From the NCBI RefSeq assembly GCF_000711955.1, contig NZ_JONR01000009.1:136601-200600 (forward strand): 64,000 nt of DNA. The letters run 5' to 3'. Below, piece by piece: positions 1 to 9,713 of the stretch. The stretch's first letter is position 1. The number at the start of each line of letters is the position of its first letter. Below the pieces are notes generated by a model. That model was not told where the DNA came from. It did not search any database and was given only the letters and a program-made list of their open reading frames with translations. Source of the DNA: Nevskia soli DSM 19509 (GTDB taxonomy: Bacteria > Pseudomonadota > Gammaproteobacteria > Nevskiales > Nevskiaceae). The translations under genes and the position numbers were made by a program.

Positions 1-218
1 CCGCTGCCCAGGTCGGAATACCGGTATTCGGGAACGACCAGGACATCGCTCGCTTGAGCGCCCGGGTCGAAGCCCACATGAAGGAGGAGATGAAAGTACC
101 GGCGTATTTAATCGCCGGCCACGGGCTTTACGCCTGGGGCGATAACGTGGCGCAGGCGCGGCACCGCGTCGAAGCGCTGGAATTCATGCTGGAATGCGAG
201 TTATGGAGTGGGAGGTAA
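1..218 (+). CDS. mtnB: Methylthioribulose-1-phosphate dehydratase, C-terminal part
   Basis: Only the last 71 codons are present; the start lies left of the window. The enzyme dehydrates 5-methylthioribulose 1-phosphate in the methionine salvage pathway and belongs to the class II aldolase fold. The fragment shows the family's C-terminal pattern: a PVFGNDQD segment, then LIAGHGLYAWG, whose His is a likely zinc ligand, then the ALEFMLECEL tail. The gene stops four bases before mtnD and the GGAGG that serves mtnD lies inside its last codons, so the two are co-transcribed. Identification is by family pattern and by the following mtnD and mtnC genes. Confidence 0.9.
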   Translation, partial: AAQVGIPVFGNDQDIARLSARVEAHMKEEMKVPAYLIAGHGLYAWGDNVAQARHRVEALEFMLECELWSGR

Positions 219-222
219 ATTT

Positions 223-789
223 ATGAGTGAGCTGCGTATTTACGAGGAGTCCGGCAAGCCGGTCGCCACGTACACCGATTTCGAGGATATCCGCACCCAT
301 CTGGAAAAGATCGGCGTGCAGTTCGAGCGCTGGGAGGCGAGCAAGGCGCTGGACGCGCACGCCACCCAGGACGAGGTGATCGAGGCCTACCGCACCTCGG
401 TCAACCGCCTGATGAACCAGTACGGCTTCAAGTCCGTCGACGTCATCGGCCTGCAGCCGGACAACCCCCAGAAGGAAGCGCTGCGCCAGAAGTTCCTGAG
501 CGAGCACACCCACGACGAGTTCGAAGTGCGCTTCTTCGTCGAAGGCGAGTCCCTGTTCTACATCCGCCAGGGTGGCCGCGTCCACGGCGTGCTGTGCACG
601 CGCGGCGACCTGATCTCGGTGCCGTCGATGGTGCGCCACTGGTTCGACATGGGCCCGCAGCCGCAATTCAAGGCGATCCGCCTGTTCATCACGCCGGAAG
701 GCTGGGTGGCCAACTACACCGGCGACAAGATCGCCGACCGCTTCCCGCGCCTGGAAGAGCCGCATTACCATTTGCAGCACGCCGCCTGA
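223..789 (+). CDS. mtnD: Acireductone dioxygenase
   Basis: A 188-residue cupin enzyme that oxidises the acireductone of the methionine salvage pathway; the bound metal (Fe or Ni) decides the products in this family. The metal ligands are visible as His95, His97, Glu101 and His139, spaced as in the characterised Klebsiella enzyme. I chose the ATG preceded by GGAGG at seven bases; an in-frame upstream ATG would add five residues and has no ribosome binding site. It lies between mtnB and mtnC, and a hairpin follows directly. Confidence 0.96.
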   Translation: MSELRIYEESGKPVATYTDFEDIRTHLEKIGVQFERWEASKALDAHATQDEVIEAYRTSVNRLMNQYGFKSVDVIGLQPDNPQKEALRQKFLSEHTHDEFEVRFFVEGESLFYIRQGGRVHGVLCTRGDLISVPSMVRHWFDMGPQPQFKAIRLFITPEGWVANYTGDKIADRFPRLEEPHYHLQHAA

Positions 790-801
790 TGCGTTGAACC
801 G

Positions 802-833
802 AAAACGGCCGCCGCAAGGCGGCCGTTTTGTTT
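802..833 (+). terminator. Intrinsic terminator-like hairpin between mtnD and mtnC
   Basis: A perfect 12-bp stem (AAAACGGCCGCC paired with its complement) with a GCAA tetraloop, ending in TTTT and followed by GTTT. It sits between mtnD and mtnC, genes expected in one transcript, so it may terminate part of the messages or stabilise the upstream mRNA's 3' end. Confidence 0.75.
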
Positions 834-873
834 CCGCCACACCGTTTTCGCAATGGGGCAGAATCCGCACACC

Positions 874-1548
874 ATGATCAAAGCCATCGTCACCGACATC
901 GAGGGCACCACCTCCTCGATCGATTTCGTGCACCAGTCCCTGTTTCCTTATGCCAAGGCGCACCTGCGTGCTTTTCTGCATGCCCATGCGGCCGAGCCGG
1001 CGGTGGCCGAGCAGATCCGCGAAACGGCAGCGCTGGAAGGCCGCGCCCTGGACACGGAAGCCGCCGCCGCGGTGCTGGCCCGCTGGATCGACGAAGACCG
1101 CAAGGCCACCCCGCTGAAGGCCCTGCAGGGCATGATCTGGGCCCAGGGCTACGCCGCCGGCGAGCTGAAGGGCCACGTCTACCCGGATACGCCTGTCCAT
1201 CTGCGCCTCTGGCACGGCCAGGGCAGGCGGCTCTACGTCTATTCCTCCGGTTCGGTCGAGGCGCAGAAGCTGATCTTCGGCCACTCCGACGCCGGCGATC
1301 TCACGCCCCTGTTCTCCGGCTATTTCGACACGCGCATCGGCGGCAAGCGCGAGGCCGGCTCCTATCAGGCCATCCTGAAGGAACTGGCGCTGCCGGGAGA
1401 AGAAGTGCTGTTCCTCTCCGACGTTGGCGAGGAACTCGATGCGGCACGCGCCGCCGGCATGCATACCTGCCAGTTGCTACGCGATGCCAAGGCCAGGCCG
1501 TTTGCGCAGCACCCGCAGGCGCGGGATTTCTCCGAAGTCGCTCTATAG
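874..1548 (+). CDS. mtnC: Enolase-phosphatase E1 (acireductone synthase)
   Basis: A 224-residue HAD-superfamily enzyme that enolises and dephosphorylates 2,3-diketo-5-methylthiopentyl-1-phosphate to give the substrate of MtnD. The N-terminus carries the E1 form of the HAD motif, with Asp8 and Glu10 in DIEGTTSSIDF. A YSSGS loop (motif II) and LSDVGEELDAA (motif III) follow at the usual spacing. An upstream in-frame ATG would add seven atypical residues, so the ATG starting MIKAIVTD is preferred. It lies 84 bases after mtnD beyond the hairpin. Confidence 0.95.
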   Translation: MIKAIVTDIEGTTSSIDFVHQSLFPYAKAHLRAFLHAHAAEPAVAEQIRETAALEGRALDTEAAAAVLARWIDEDRKATPLKALQGMIWAQGYAAGELKGHVYPDTPVHLRLWHGQGRRLYVYSSGSVEAQKLIFGHSDAGDLTPLFSGYFDTRIGGKREAGSYQAILKELALPGEEVLFLSDVGEELDAARAAGMHTCQLLRDAKARPFAQHPQARDFSEVAL

Positions 1549-1559
1549 CGGCGTGAGGA

Positions 1560-2348
1560 TCAGGCCTTGACGCCGGTCAGGGCGAACACCCGGTGCGGCA
1601 CGCGTAGCGGGTCAGCCGGGAAGCTGCGTTCCAGCAGCTCCGCATGCTCGTGGTCGAACAGCGCCACGCGCTCCGGCGGCAGGCTCGCCGCCACGCCGGC
1701 ACTGGCGCGGATGCGCCCGCGCCAGGCTTCGCGGCTGTAGACCACCATCTCGTCGTAGGAAAACGACTCCAGCTCCTCGAAGCCGGCCTGCGCCAGGTCG
1801 GCGAACCAGCGCGGGTGGATGCCGCTGCCCCCGGCCAGGTGCCAGGCCGGGTTGTGCTTGAGGATCAGCGCCTCGGTGGCGGCGACCACGTTGCCGGGCA
1901 GCGGCAGCCAGTCGAAATGGGCGATCAGCACCCGTCCCCCCGGCCGCAGCAGGCGCCGTACCTCCGCCGCCGCGCGCGGCCGGTCGAACCAGTGCCAGCA
2001 CTGCCCGGCGCTGACCAGGTCGAACTGCGCGTCGGGAAAGCCGGTGGCTTCGGCGCGGGCGACGCGGTAGTCGATGTGCAGGTCTTCGGCGCGGTCCAGT
2101 GCCCGCGCCTGCTCCAGCAGCAGCGGCGCGACGTCCAGGCCGGTGACCAGGCTGCCGTTGCGGGCGAAGCCGCGCGCCATGGAGCCGGTGCCGGTGCCCA
2201 GGTCGAGCGCGCGCTGCCCGGGAATGCCGATGCCGCGCTCGCGCAGGCGTTCGAACAGCGAGGGCGGGAAGCCGGCGCGGTGCCGGGCGAAATCCGTGGC
2301 GGTGCGCCCGAAATCGACGCCGGGCTGTGCAGTCGCGAGAGCATCCAT
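1560..2348 (-). CDS. Class I SAM-dependent methyltransferase
   Basis: A 262-residue methyltransferase of the Methyltransf_11 type. Motif I (ALDLGTGTGS) is at residues 47-56, the acidic residue after strand 2 lies in VTGLDVAP, and LRPGGRVLIAHFDW is the post-motif III segment. The GQCWHWFD segment and the overall layout resemble small-molecule or lipid methyltransferases, but the substrate cannot be read from the sequence. It converges with mtnC, 11 bases apart, and appears to be a single-gene unit. Confidence 0.85.
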   Translation of the reverse strand: MDALATAQPGVDFGRTATDFARHRAGFPPSLFERLRERGIGIPGQRALDLGTGTGSMARGFARNGSLVTGLDVAPLLLEQARALDRAEDLHIDYRVARAEATGFPDAQFDLVSAGQCWHWFDRPRAAAEVRRLLRPGGRVLIAHFDWLPLPGNVVAATEALILKHNPAWHLAGGSGIHPRWFADLAQAGFEELESFSYDEMVVYSREAWRGRIRASAGVAASLPPERVALFDHEHAELLERSFPADPLRVPHRVFALTGVKA

Positions 2349-2439
2349 GTCCGCCTCCTCGCCAGATTTGAAAGAACTTTTGTCGCCCCTTTTGAGGGCT
2401 CACAGACTTAGGCTCGCGCCGTGAAAGGCGCGATTCCGT

Positions 2440-2997
2440 TCAGGACCGGTCCTTGTCCTCTTTCCCCCAGCACCAGTGCCAGGGCTCGTACAGGTAACCG
2501 TAACTGTTTCCACGGGGGTAGGACAAGTGGAAGCCGAAACGCGCGGCGTTGGCGCCGAGCCAGGCGAAAGCGCGGGTGCGCTCGAAGTCCTCCTCCAGTG
2601 CCGGTGTGTCGCGCTCGCCGATGTCCACCGCGCGGCCGCTGTGGTGCTCGCTGCAGCCGGGCGGGGCGTTCACCGTGAGGATTTCCGCGATGCTGCGGCC
2701 CTTGGCCAGCTTGCCGCGGATCAGCGCCAGCTGGAACTCGAAGCTGCGGAAGGCGGAAATCAGCAGCAGTTCCACGCCGTCCCCTTGCGCCGCCTCGCGC
2801 ATCGCCAGCCAGGCTGCGGCGGCCGGCGGCAGCAGGAACTTGTCGCGCCCGTCCGTGCCCAGCCCGACGCAGCGCAGCTGCCGCGCATCGGCGAACAGCG
2901 GCAGGCCGCGGGCGCGCAGCAGGGCCGGGTCCGCTCCAAGCTCCCGCAGGGTGCCCTGCACACGCTTGCGAAACGTCGGGCGCGCCGGCTGCTTCAT
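2440..2997 (-). CDS. D-alanyl-D-alanine carboxypeptidase, VanY/DacY-like (peptidase M15B)
   Basis: A 185-residue zinc peptidase predicted to remove the terminal D-Ala from peptidoglycan stem peptides. The M15 signature SxHxxGxAxD is present (Ser116, His118, Asp125), and EPWHWCW near the C-terminus gives the catalytic Glu171 and third ligand His174. No clear signal peptide is seen, so its location is uncertain. The frame stays open far upstream but that stretch is antisense-like shadow of cysQ; the ATG chosen overlaps the cysQ stop by one base, implying translational coupling. Confidence 0.88.
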   Translation of the reverse strand: MKQPARPTFRKRVQGTLRELGADPALLRARGLPLFADARQLRCVGLGTDGRDKFLLPPAAAAWLAMREAAQGDGVELLLISAFRSFEFQLALIRGKLAKGRSIAEILTVNAPPGCSEHHSGRAVDIGERDTPALEEDFERTRAFAWLGANAARFGFHLSYPRGNSYGYLYEPWHWCWGKEDKDRS

Positions 2998-3794
2998 CAG
3001 GCAGCTTTCAGCTTTTCGCGCCAGCCGTAGGCCGGCTCGCCGATGACGATGAAGCCCGGATTGAGCAATCCCTCCTTCTGGTTGTAGCGCAGCGGCGCCC
3101 AGTCCGGCAGCGTCCACACCGTGGCGCCCGCCTGTTCCGCCACGCATTGGCCGGCGCCGGTATCCCATTCCGAGGTCGGGCCGGTGCGCGGGTAGAGGTC
3201 GGCCGAGCCTTCCGCCACCAGGCAGAACTTGAGCGAGCTGCCGCGGCTCAGCGCTTCGTGTTCCGGCGCGTGGGCGAGGAAGGCGTCGAGCGCGGCGTCG
3301 CGATGCGATTTGCTCACCACCAGCGTCGGCCGTGCCGCGGTCGCGCGCGTATGGATCGCCTCGCGCCGTCCCTCGCGGATGCGGAAGGCGCCCACGCCCT
3401 GCGCCGCGAGGTAGCTCACGCCCAGCACCGGCGCGTGCACCACGCCGAGGATCGGCCTGCCGTCGTCGATCAGGGCGATGTTGACGGTGAATTCGCCGTT
3501 GCGCTTGACGAATTCCTTGGTGCCGTCGAGCGGGTCGATCAGCCAGTAGCGGCGCCAGGCCCGGCGCGTCTCGTAGGGAATGTCCGCCGCTTCTTCGGAC
3601 AGGCAGGGATAGGCCGGCTCCAAGGCGCCCAGCCGTTCCACGATACAGCGGTGCGCCGCCAGGTCCGCCTGGGTCAGCGGCGAGTGGTCGTCTTTCTCGG
3701 TCACCGTGAAATCGGTCTGGTACACCTGCAGGATGGCGCGCCCGGCCTCTTCGGCGATGGACAGGCATTGTTCGAGCAGCGGGGCGAGCGTCAT
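2997..3794 (-). CDS. cysQ: 3'(2'),5'-bisphosphate nucleotidase
   Basis: A 265-residue inositol-monophosphatase-fold enzyme that hydrolyses 3'-phosphoadenosine 5'-phosphate, a by-product of sulfate activation. Metal-binding signatures are visible: SEE at 66-68, DPLDGT at 87-92 and the later SEWDTGAGQ. Its length matches CysQ. It is the first gene of a pair with the VanY-like peptidase and diverges from the HAD nucleotidase across 45 bases, so the two promoters must overlap or be very short. Confidence 0.93.
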   Translation of the reverse strand: MTLAPLLEQCLSIAEEAGRAILQVYQTDFTVTEKDDHSPLTQADLAAHRCIVERLGALEPAYPCLSEEAADIPYETRRAWRRYWLIDPLDGTKEFVKRNGEFTVNIALIDDGRPILGVVHAPVLGVSYLAAQGVGAFRIREGRREAIHTRATAARPTLVVSKSHRDAALDAFLAHAPEHEALSRGSSLKFCLVAEGSADLYPRTGPTSEWDTGAGQCVAEQAGATVWTLPDWAPLRYNQKEGLLNPGFIVIGEPAYGWREKLKAA

Positions 3795-3839
3795 GAGAGG
3801 GCGGGGGCTGAAAGAGAGAACCGGGATTATCATAGCGGC

Positions 3840-4517
3840 ATGGATACCGCCGTTGCCGAGATCGTCGACTGGAAGCGCATCGACCATGTGCTGCTGGACA
3901 TGGACGGCACCGTGCTGGACCTGGCCTTCGATACCCATTTCTGGCGGGATGTCGTGCCGCTGCACTACGGCCAGGCGCACAACATCACCCTGGACGAAGC
4001 GAGGCTGCGGCTGGAGCCGCACTTCACCGGCCTGCAGGGCCGCCTGGAATGGTACTGCCTGGACCACTGGAGTCGCCTCACCGGTCTCGACCTGGCCAGG
4101 CTCAAGGCTGATGTGCGCGAGCGAATTGCCGTGCTGCCGGGCAGCACGGCTTTCCTCGACGCGGTGCGCGCCAGCGGGCGCAGCTTGTGGCTGGTGACCA
4201 ACGCGCACCGCGACAGCTGGCAGCTGAAGATGGCCCAGACCGGTTTGGCGGGTCACTTCGACCGCATCCTCTGCGCGCACGACTTCGGCGCGCCGAAGGA
4301 AGATCCGCGCTTCTGGCCGGCGCTACGCGCGCAGAACGGCTTCGAGCCGCGGCGGGCGCTGTTTGCCGACGACAGCTTGCCGGTGCTGCGCGCGGCGCGC
4401 GACTATGGATTCGAGGCCGTGGTGGCGATCCGCCATCCGGATTCTTCGCAGCCGAAGCGGGTGATTGAGGAGTTCACGGCGGTGGATCGGTTGGAACATT
4501 TGCTGCCGATCGGCTGA
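3840..4517 (+). CDS. yrfG: HAD-family GMP/IMP nucleotidase (YrfG-like)
   Basis: A 225-residue HAD phosphatase. The nucleophile and acid/base are Asp20 and Asp22 in DMDGTVLDL. LVTNAHRDS is motif II, and the motif III/IV region contains KEDPRFW and FADDSLPVLRAA. The pattern DMDGTVLDLAFDxxFW and the length match the purine 5'-nucleotidase YrfG, which dephosphorylates GMP and IMP. It often neighbours cysQ and other nucleotide-recycling genes, as here. Family assignment is firm, exact substrate less so. Confidence 0.85.
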   Translation: MDTAVAEIVDWKRIDHVLLDMDGTVLDLAFDTHFWRDVVPLHYGQAHNITLDEARLRLEPHFTGLQGRLEWYCLDHWSRLTGLDLARLKADVRERIAVLPGSTAFLDAVRASGRSLWLVTNAHRDSWQLKMAQTGLAGHFDRILCAHDFGAPKEDPRFWPALRAQNGFEPRRALFADDSLPVLRAARDYGFEAVVAIRHPDSSQPKRVIEEFTAVDRLEHLLPIG

Positions 4518-4534
4518 GGCAGCACAACTCCTTC

Positions 4535-5863
4535 CTACCGCCGCACCGGCCGTGTACTCCGCTCCGGCCGTCTGCCCCCACCACCCGGACGCCCACCACC
4601 ACCACGCCGCGGCGGCTTGCCCGAGCGGTCGCGATGGATGCGCGGCGGCACGATGTAATCCGGCGGCATCAGCTCCGGCGTCAGCGGCGTCTGCGGGATG
4701 CGCATGCCGATCAGCTTCTCGATATCCGGCAGCGAGTAGACGTAGGTCTCGCAGCACAGCGAGATGGCGTCGCCGGAGGCGCCGGCACGCGCGGTGCGGC
4801 CGATGCGGTGCACGTAGTCCTCGGCATCCTGCGGCAGGTCGAAGTTGATGACGTGGGTCACGTCCGGGATGTGCAGGCCGCGGGCGGCGACGTCGGTCGC
4901 CACCAGCACCGGCAGCTGACCCAGCTTGAACTCGCCCAGCAGGCGCTCGCGCTTGTTCTGCGGCACGTCGCCGGAGAGCACGCCCGCCTCGTAGCCGTTG
5001 GCCTTGAGCGCGGCTTCGACTTCCTCGGCGCCGCGCTTGGTGTTGACGAACACCAGCGTGCGGGTCATGGCCTTCTGCCGCATCAGGCCGACCAGCAGGG
5101 GCAGCTTCTCGTCGTTGGCGACGTGGATCAGCACCTGGCGCACGCGCTCGGCGGTGACCTGCTCCGGCTCGATCTGGATCCGCGCCGGGTTGTTCATGTG
5201 CTCGTAGGCCAGTTCCAGCACGCGGTGCGAGAGGGTGGCCGAGAACAGGTAGTTCTGGCGCGCGCCGGGCTTGGGCATGCGCCGCATCAGGTAGCGGATG
5301 TCGTCGATGAAGCCCAGGTCGAACATGCGGTCGGCTTCGTCCAAAACAAGGACCTCGACGCCCTTCAGCACGTACAGCCCCTGCTTGAAGAAGTCGATCA
5401 TGCGGCCGGGGGTGCCGATCAGGATGTCGACGCCGGCGGCAAGGGTTTGCTTCTGCGCTTCGTAGCCGGTGCCGCCATAGATCACCGCCAGGCGCAGGCC
5501 GGTGTGCGCACCAAGCTGGAGTGCGTCATTGTAGATTTGCAGTGCCAGTTCGCGCGTCGGCGCCAGCATGTAGGCGCGGGGCTGGCCGTCCTCGCCCACC
5601 CGCGGCTGGGTCAGCAGGTGGTTCATCGTCGCCAGCAGGAAGGCGGCGGTCTTGCCGGTGCCGGTCTGGGCCTGTCCGGCCAGATCCTGGCCCTGGAGGG
5701 CCAAAGGCAGCGTCGCGGCCTGGATCGGCGTGCAATGGGTGAAGCCAAGCTCGGCGAGGCCGGATTTGAGGGTGGGATGCAGCGGCAGGCTATCGAACGA
5801 AACCTCGCTCAGATGCTGTGGTCTTACGAATAGTGGAGCGTCGGTGCCGTCGGAGGCTTGCAT
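4535..5863 (-). CDS. rhlB: ATP-dependent RNA helicase RhlB
   Basis: A 442-residue DEAD-box helicase that unwinds RNA for RNase E in the degradosome of enterobacteria. The motifs run in order: a Q motif (FTHCTPIQ), AQTGTGKT (65-72), PTRELALQ, VLDEADRM, SATL, VATDVAARGLHIP and HRIGRTARAG. About 21 extra residues precede the usual start, and the C-terminus is an Arg/Gly/Pro-rich tail typical of RNA-binding extensions. Divergence from trxA-rho is the classical rhlB neighbourhood in gammaproteobacteria, which supports rhlB over other DEAD-box paralogues. Confidence 0.93.
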   Translation of the reverse strand: MQASDGTDAPLFVRPQHLSEVSFDSLPLHPTLKSGLAELGFTHCTPIQAATLPLALQGQDLAGQAQTGTGKTAAFLLATMNHLLTQPRVGEDGQPRAYMLAPTRELALQIYNDALQLGAHTGLRLAVIYGGTGYEAQKQTLAAGVDILIGTPGRMIDFFKQGLYVLKGVEVLVLDEADRMFDLGFIDDIRYLMRRMPKPGARQNYLFSATLSHRVLELAYEHMNNPARIQIEPEQVTAERVRQVLIHVANDEKLPLLVGLMRQKAMTRTLVFVNTKRGAEEVEAALKANGYEAGVLSGDVPQNKRERLLGEFKLGQLPVLVATDVAARGLHIPDVTHVINFDLPQDAEDYVHRIGRTARAGASGDAISLCCETYVYSLPDIEKLIGMRIPQTPLTPELMPPDYIVPPRIHRDRSGKPPRRGGGGRPGGGGRRPERSTRPVRR

Positions 5864-6091
5864 TTGCTCTTCAGTTGGATTGAAATAGGCTTAATCAAAG
5901 CGGCTGCCGCGTCTTCCGGGTCACGAATGACACGTGCATACAGCCGATTCGCGGAAATTCTTCCAGTATCTTAAATCAGATCATTTCGGAACGCGCATTG
6001 AATTGCCGCGCGTCCGCCCCACTCTCGACGGCATGCGGCATGCCGCCGCCCCTGTTTGGACTTCCCAATCGGGTTAAACCGGAGTCATGAA

Positions 6092-6433
6092 ATGAGTGAA
6101 CATATCTCGCCTGTTACCGACGCTTCCTTTGACCAGGACGTGCTGAAGTCGTCCGTCCCCGTGCTGGTGGACTTCTGGGCGGAATGGTGCGGCCCGTGCC
6201 GCATGATCGCTCCGGTGCTGGAGCAGATCGCCGCCGAATCTGCCGGCAAATTGAAGATCGTCAAGCTTAACGTCGACGAAAATCCGCAAACTCCGCCGAA
6301 ATTCTCCATCCGCGGCATCCCCACCCTGATCCTGTTCAAGGACGGCCAGGTGGCTGCCACCCAGGTCGGCGCCGTGCACAAGGCCCAGCTGGCCGCTTTC
6401 GTGCAACCGCACCTGGCGTCAGCGGCCGCGTAA
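6092..6433 (+). CDS. trxA: Thioredoxin 1
   Basis: A 113-residue thioredoxin with the WCGPC active site (Cys33, Cys36), the DFWAEWCGPC context and the cis-Pro loop GIPTLILF. It is the general cytosolic disulfide reductant for ribonucleotide reductase and other enzymes. The ATG starting MSEHISP has GGAG seven bases upstream; an in-frame ATG twelve codons earlier lacks one. rho follows after 42 bases, and the divergent rhlB leaves a 228-bp shared regulatory interval. Confidence 0.97.
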   Translation: MSEHISPVTDASFDQDVLKSSVPVLVDFWAEWCGPCRMIAPVLEQIAAESAGKLKIVKLNVDENPQTPPKFSIRGIPTLILFKDGQVAATQVGAVHKAQLAAFVQPHLASAAA

Positions 6434-6475
6434 GCGGGGCATCCGCCCAATCCAAGCCTCACCCCCTCATATTTC

Positions 6476-8035
<1,560 letters not shown>

Positions 8036-8056
8036 GGCCCTAGCCCAGCGTCCAGT

Positions 8057-8087
8057 AAAAGCCGGGGCTTGCCCCGGCTTTTCTGTT
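8057..8087 (+). terminator. Intrinsic terminator of the trxA-rho operon
   Basis: A perfect 12-bp inverted repeat (AAAAGCCGGGGC with its complement) around a two-base centre (effectively a TT/4-base loop), ending in TTTT and followed by CTGTTT, 21 bases after the rho stop. Confidence 0.85.
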
Positions 8088-8218
8088 TCCGGTGGCAGCC
8101 ATTCTCGCGATTCGCTGCGTTTGGATCTCGCGGATCGCGGCGTATGCCATGAGGGCTGTCGCAGGAACCGTCCCTGCAATCCCGAGGGCTCGTGCGACGG
8201 GGATTGCGGTGCCGGGCT

Positions 8219-8470
8219 TTACTGCTGCGCCGCATTCCGCCATGGCGCGAGGCGGGGCGTCTGGCGGGCGACGACCTGGTGTTCCGCCACGGGTTCTACT
8301 GGCGTGGCCGCACGCTGCTGCTGCGTATGATCGGGCAACAGCAGCGACAGCAGCATGACCAGCGTCAACGAGGCGCCGATGGCGCCGAGCAGCAGGAAGG
8401 TATCGCGCAGCAACTCGCGCAGCGGATCGCCGTCGCCCCCGGCCGCGCCGGCCATGGTCGGGCGGCTCAC
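8219..8470 (-). CDS. Small single-pass membrane protein, unknown
   Basis: I do not recognise this gene. The 83-residue product has a charged N-terminus, one strong hydrophobic segment (about residues 23-46, containing FLLLGAIGASLTLVMLL) and a polar tail rich in Gln, Arg and Pro. The GTG start overlaps the stop of the upstream 48-codon gene in a GTGA arrangement, which implies translational coupling. The next in-frame ATG is five codons later. The pair diverges from a LysR-type regulator and is the likely target of it. Confidence 0.5.
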   Translation of the reverse strand: MSRPTMAGAAGGDGDPLRELLRDTFLLLGAIGASLTLVMLLSLLLPDHTQQQRAATPVEPVAEHQVVARQTPRLAPWRNAAQQ

Positions 8471-8613
8471 CGGTGCAGATCCAGCAGGGCGGCGCGGCTG
8501 TAGGTCTGCTGCAGCCGGCGCAGCCAGCCGGCGAGGGCGGTTTGGCGCGGCCTGCCGGTGCGGACTTGCGGCCGCATGCGGCCAGGGAGGGGAAGGGTGG
8601 TGGCTGGACTCAT
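8467..8613 (-). CDS. Small Arg-rich protein, possibly DUF1127-like
   Basis: A 48-residue basic peptide with a good ribosome binding site (AAGGAG, seven bases before ATG). The C-terminal part (WLRRLQQTYSRAALLDL) resembles the helical Arg-rich start of DUF1127 proteins, which are often encoded next to LysR genes, but the expected DIGL-type ending is missing; this similarity is an inference by eye. It is the first gene of a bicistron with the membrane protein and lies 149 bases from the divergent lysR. Confidence 0.45.
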   Translation of the reverse strand: MSPATTLPLPGRMRPQVRTGRPRQTALAGWLRRLQQTYSRAALLDLHR

Positions 8614-8762
8614 GGAGATGCTCCTTGCTGCGCTGCCCCGGCGCCCTGTTGCATGCGCCTGTCGTATGCAATGATGGAGGACGGAGAGCCTTTGCGGCGC
8701 GAGGATATTGCGCCTGCGGCGAGGCTCCTTCAAACGATTGTTTGGAACATCTGACATGAGCC

Positions 8763-9713
8763 GTGCGCATGCAAAAGCGTCTGCCGCCGCTTGACCTGAT
8801 CCGCGGCTTCGAAGCGGCCGCGCGGCATCTCAGCTTCACCAAGGCGGCGGACGAGCTGCACCTGACGCAGTCGGCCGTCAGCCGCCAGATCCAGGCGCTG
8901 GAGCAGCACCTGGGGCAGCCGCTGTTCCAGCGGCGCCACCGCGCCCTGCTGCTGACCGAGGCGGGGCAGTTGCTGCAGCAGACCGCCATCACCATGCTCA
9001 ACGACCTGAGCGAGACCCTGGAGCGCATCTCGCCGGAACGCTCGCACATGGTCACCGTCACCACCACGGTCAGCTTCGCCTCGCTATGGCTGGTGCCGCG
9101 CCTGCCGTCCTTCCGCCAGGCCTGGCCGGGCGTCGACGTGCGCATCTCCGCCAACAGCTCGGTGGTCGACCTGACCCGCGGGCGCATCGACGTGGCGATC
9201 CGCTATTGCCCGCCGGAGCGCGCGCCGGCCAGGGCGCCGCGCCTGTTCGGCGAGGACATCCTGCCGATGTGCAGCCCGGACCTGCTGAAGGACCCCGCCC
9301 GGCCCCTGAACGAGCCCGCCGACTTGCGCCACCATGTGCTGCTGCACTTCGACGACACCCCGCCGCGCCAGGCCATCCTCGACTGGGAAACCTGGCTGGA
9401 GGCGATGGGCCTGCCGGGCCTGGAACCGGCCGGCGTGCTGCGCTTCAGCCATTACGACCAGGTGATCAATGCCGCCGTCGAGGGGCACGGCGTGGCGCTG
9501 GGGCGACTGCCGCTGATGGAGCGGCAGCTGCGGCGCGGCCAATTGGTGGCGCCGTTCGAGGAAGCGCGCTATCTCGGCCGCCGGCCGCGTTCCTCGCGGG
9601 CCTACTACGTGGTGATGGAAGCCGCCGCGGCGTTGCGTCCGGAAGTACAGCACTTTGCGGCCTGGCTGCAAAGCGAAGCCGGTGGGGGCGCTCCAGGCCC
9701 TAAGAGCCTGTAA
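8763..9713 (+). CDS. LysR-type transcriptional regulator (GcvA-like)
   Basis: A 316-residue regulator with an N-terminal winged helix-turn-helix (about residues 10-68; FTKAADELHLTQSAVSRQI) and a C-terminal substrate-binding domain. The sequence around RGFEAAARHLSFTKAA is of the GcvA/AmpR subgroup. The GTG start was taken; an ATG two codons later is equally possible. The divergent small-gene pair is the obvious target. Its last four codons and the stop are contributed by the terminal repeat of the adjoining mobile element, so the native C-terminus has probably been replaced. Confidence 0.9.
   Translation: MRMQKRLPPLDLIRGFEAAARHLSFTKAADELHLTQSAVSRQIQALEQHLGQPLFQRRHRALLLTEAGQLLQQTAITMLNDLSETLERISPERSHMVTVTTTVSFASLWLVPRLPSFRQAWPGVDVRISANSSVVDLTRGRIDVAIRYCPPERAPARAPRLFGEDILPMCSPDLLKDPARPLNEPADLRHHVLLHFDDTPPRQAILDWETWLEAMGLPGLEPAGVLRFSHYDQVINAAVEGHGVALGRLPLMERQLRRGQLVAPFEEARYLGRRPRSSRAYYVVMEAAAALRPEVQHFAAWLQSEAGGGAPGPKSL

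Noticed and set aside
2440..3768. 442-codon open frame containing the carboxypeptidase
   Set aside because: The first 257 codons are an alternative frame of cysQ; the gene begins at the ATG overlapping the cysQ stop.
8219..9187. 322-codon open frame on the minus strand
   Set aside because: Mostly antisense to lysR; only its last 83 codons, after a coupled GTG start, look like a gene.
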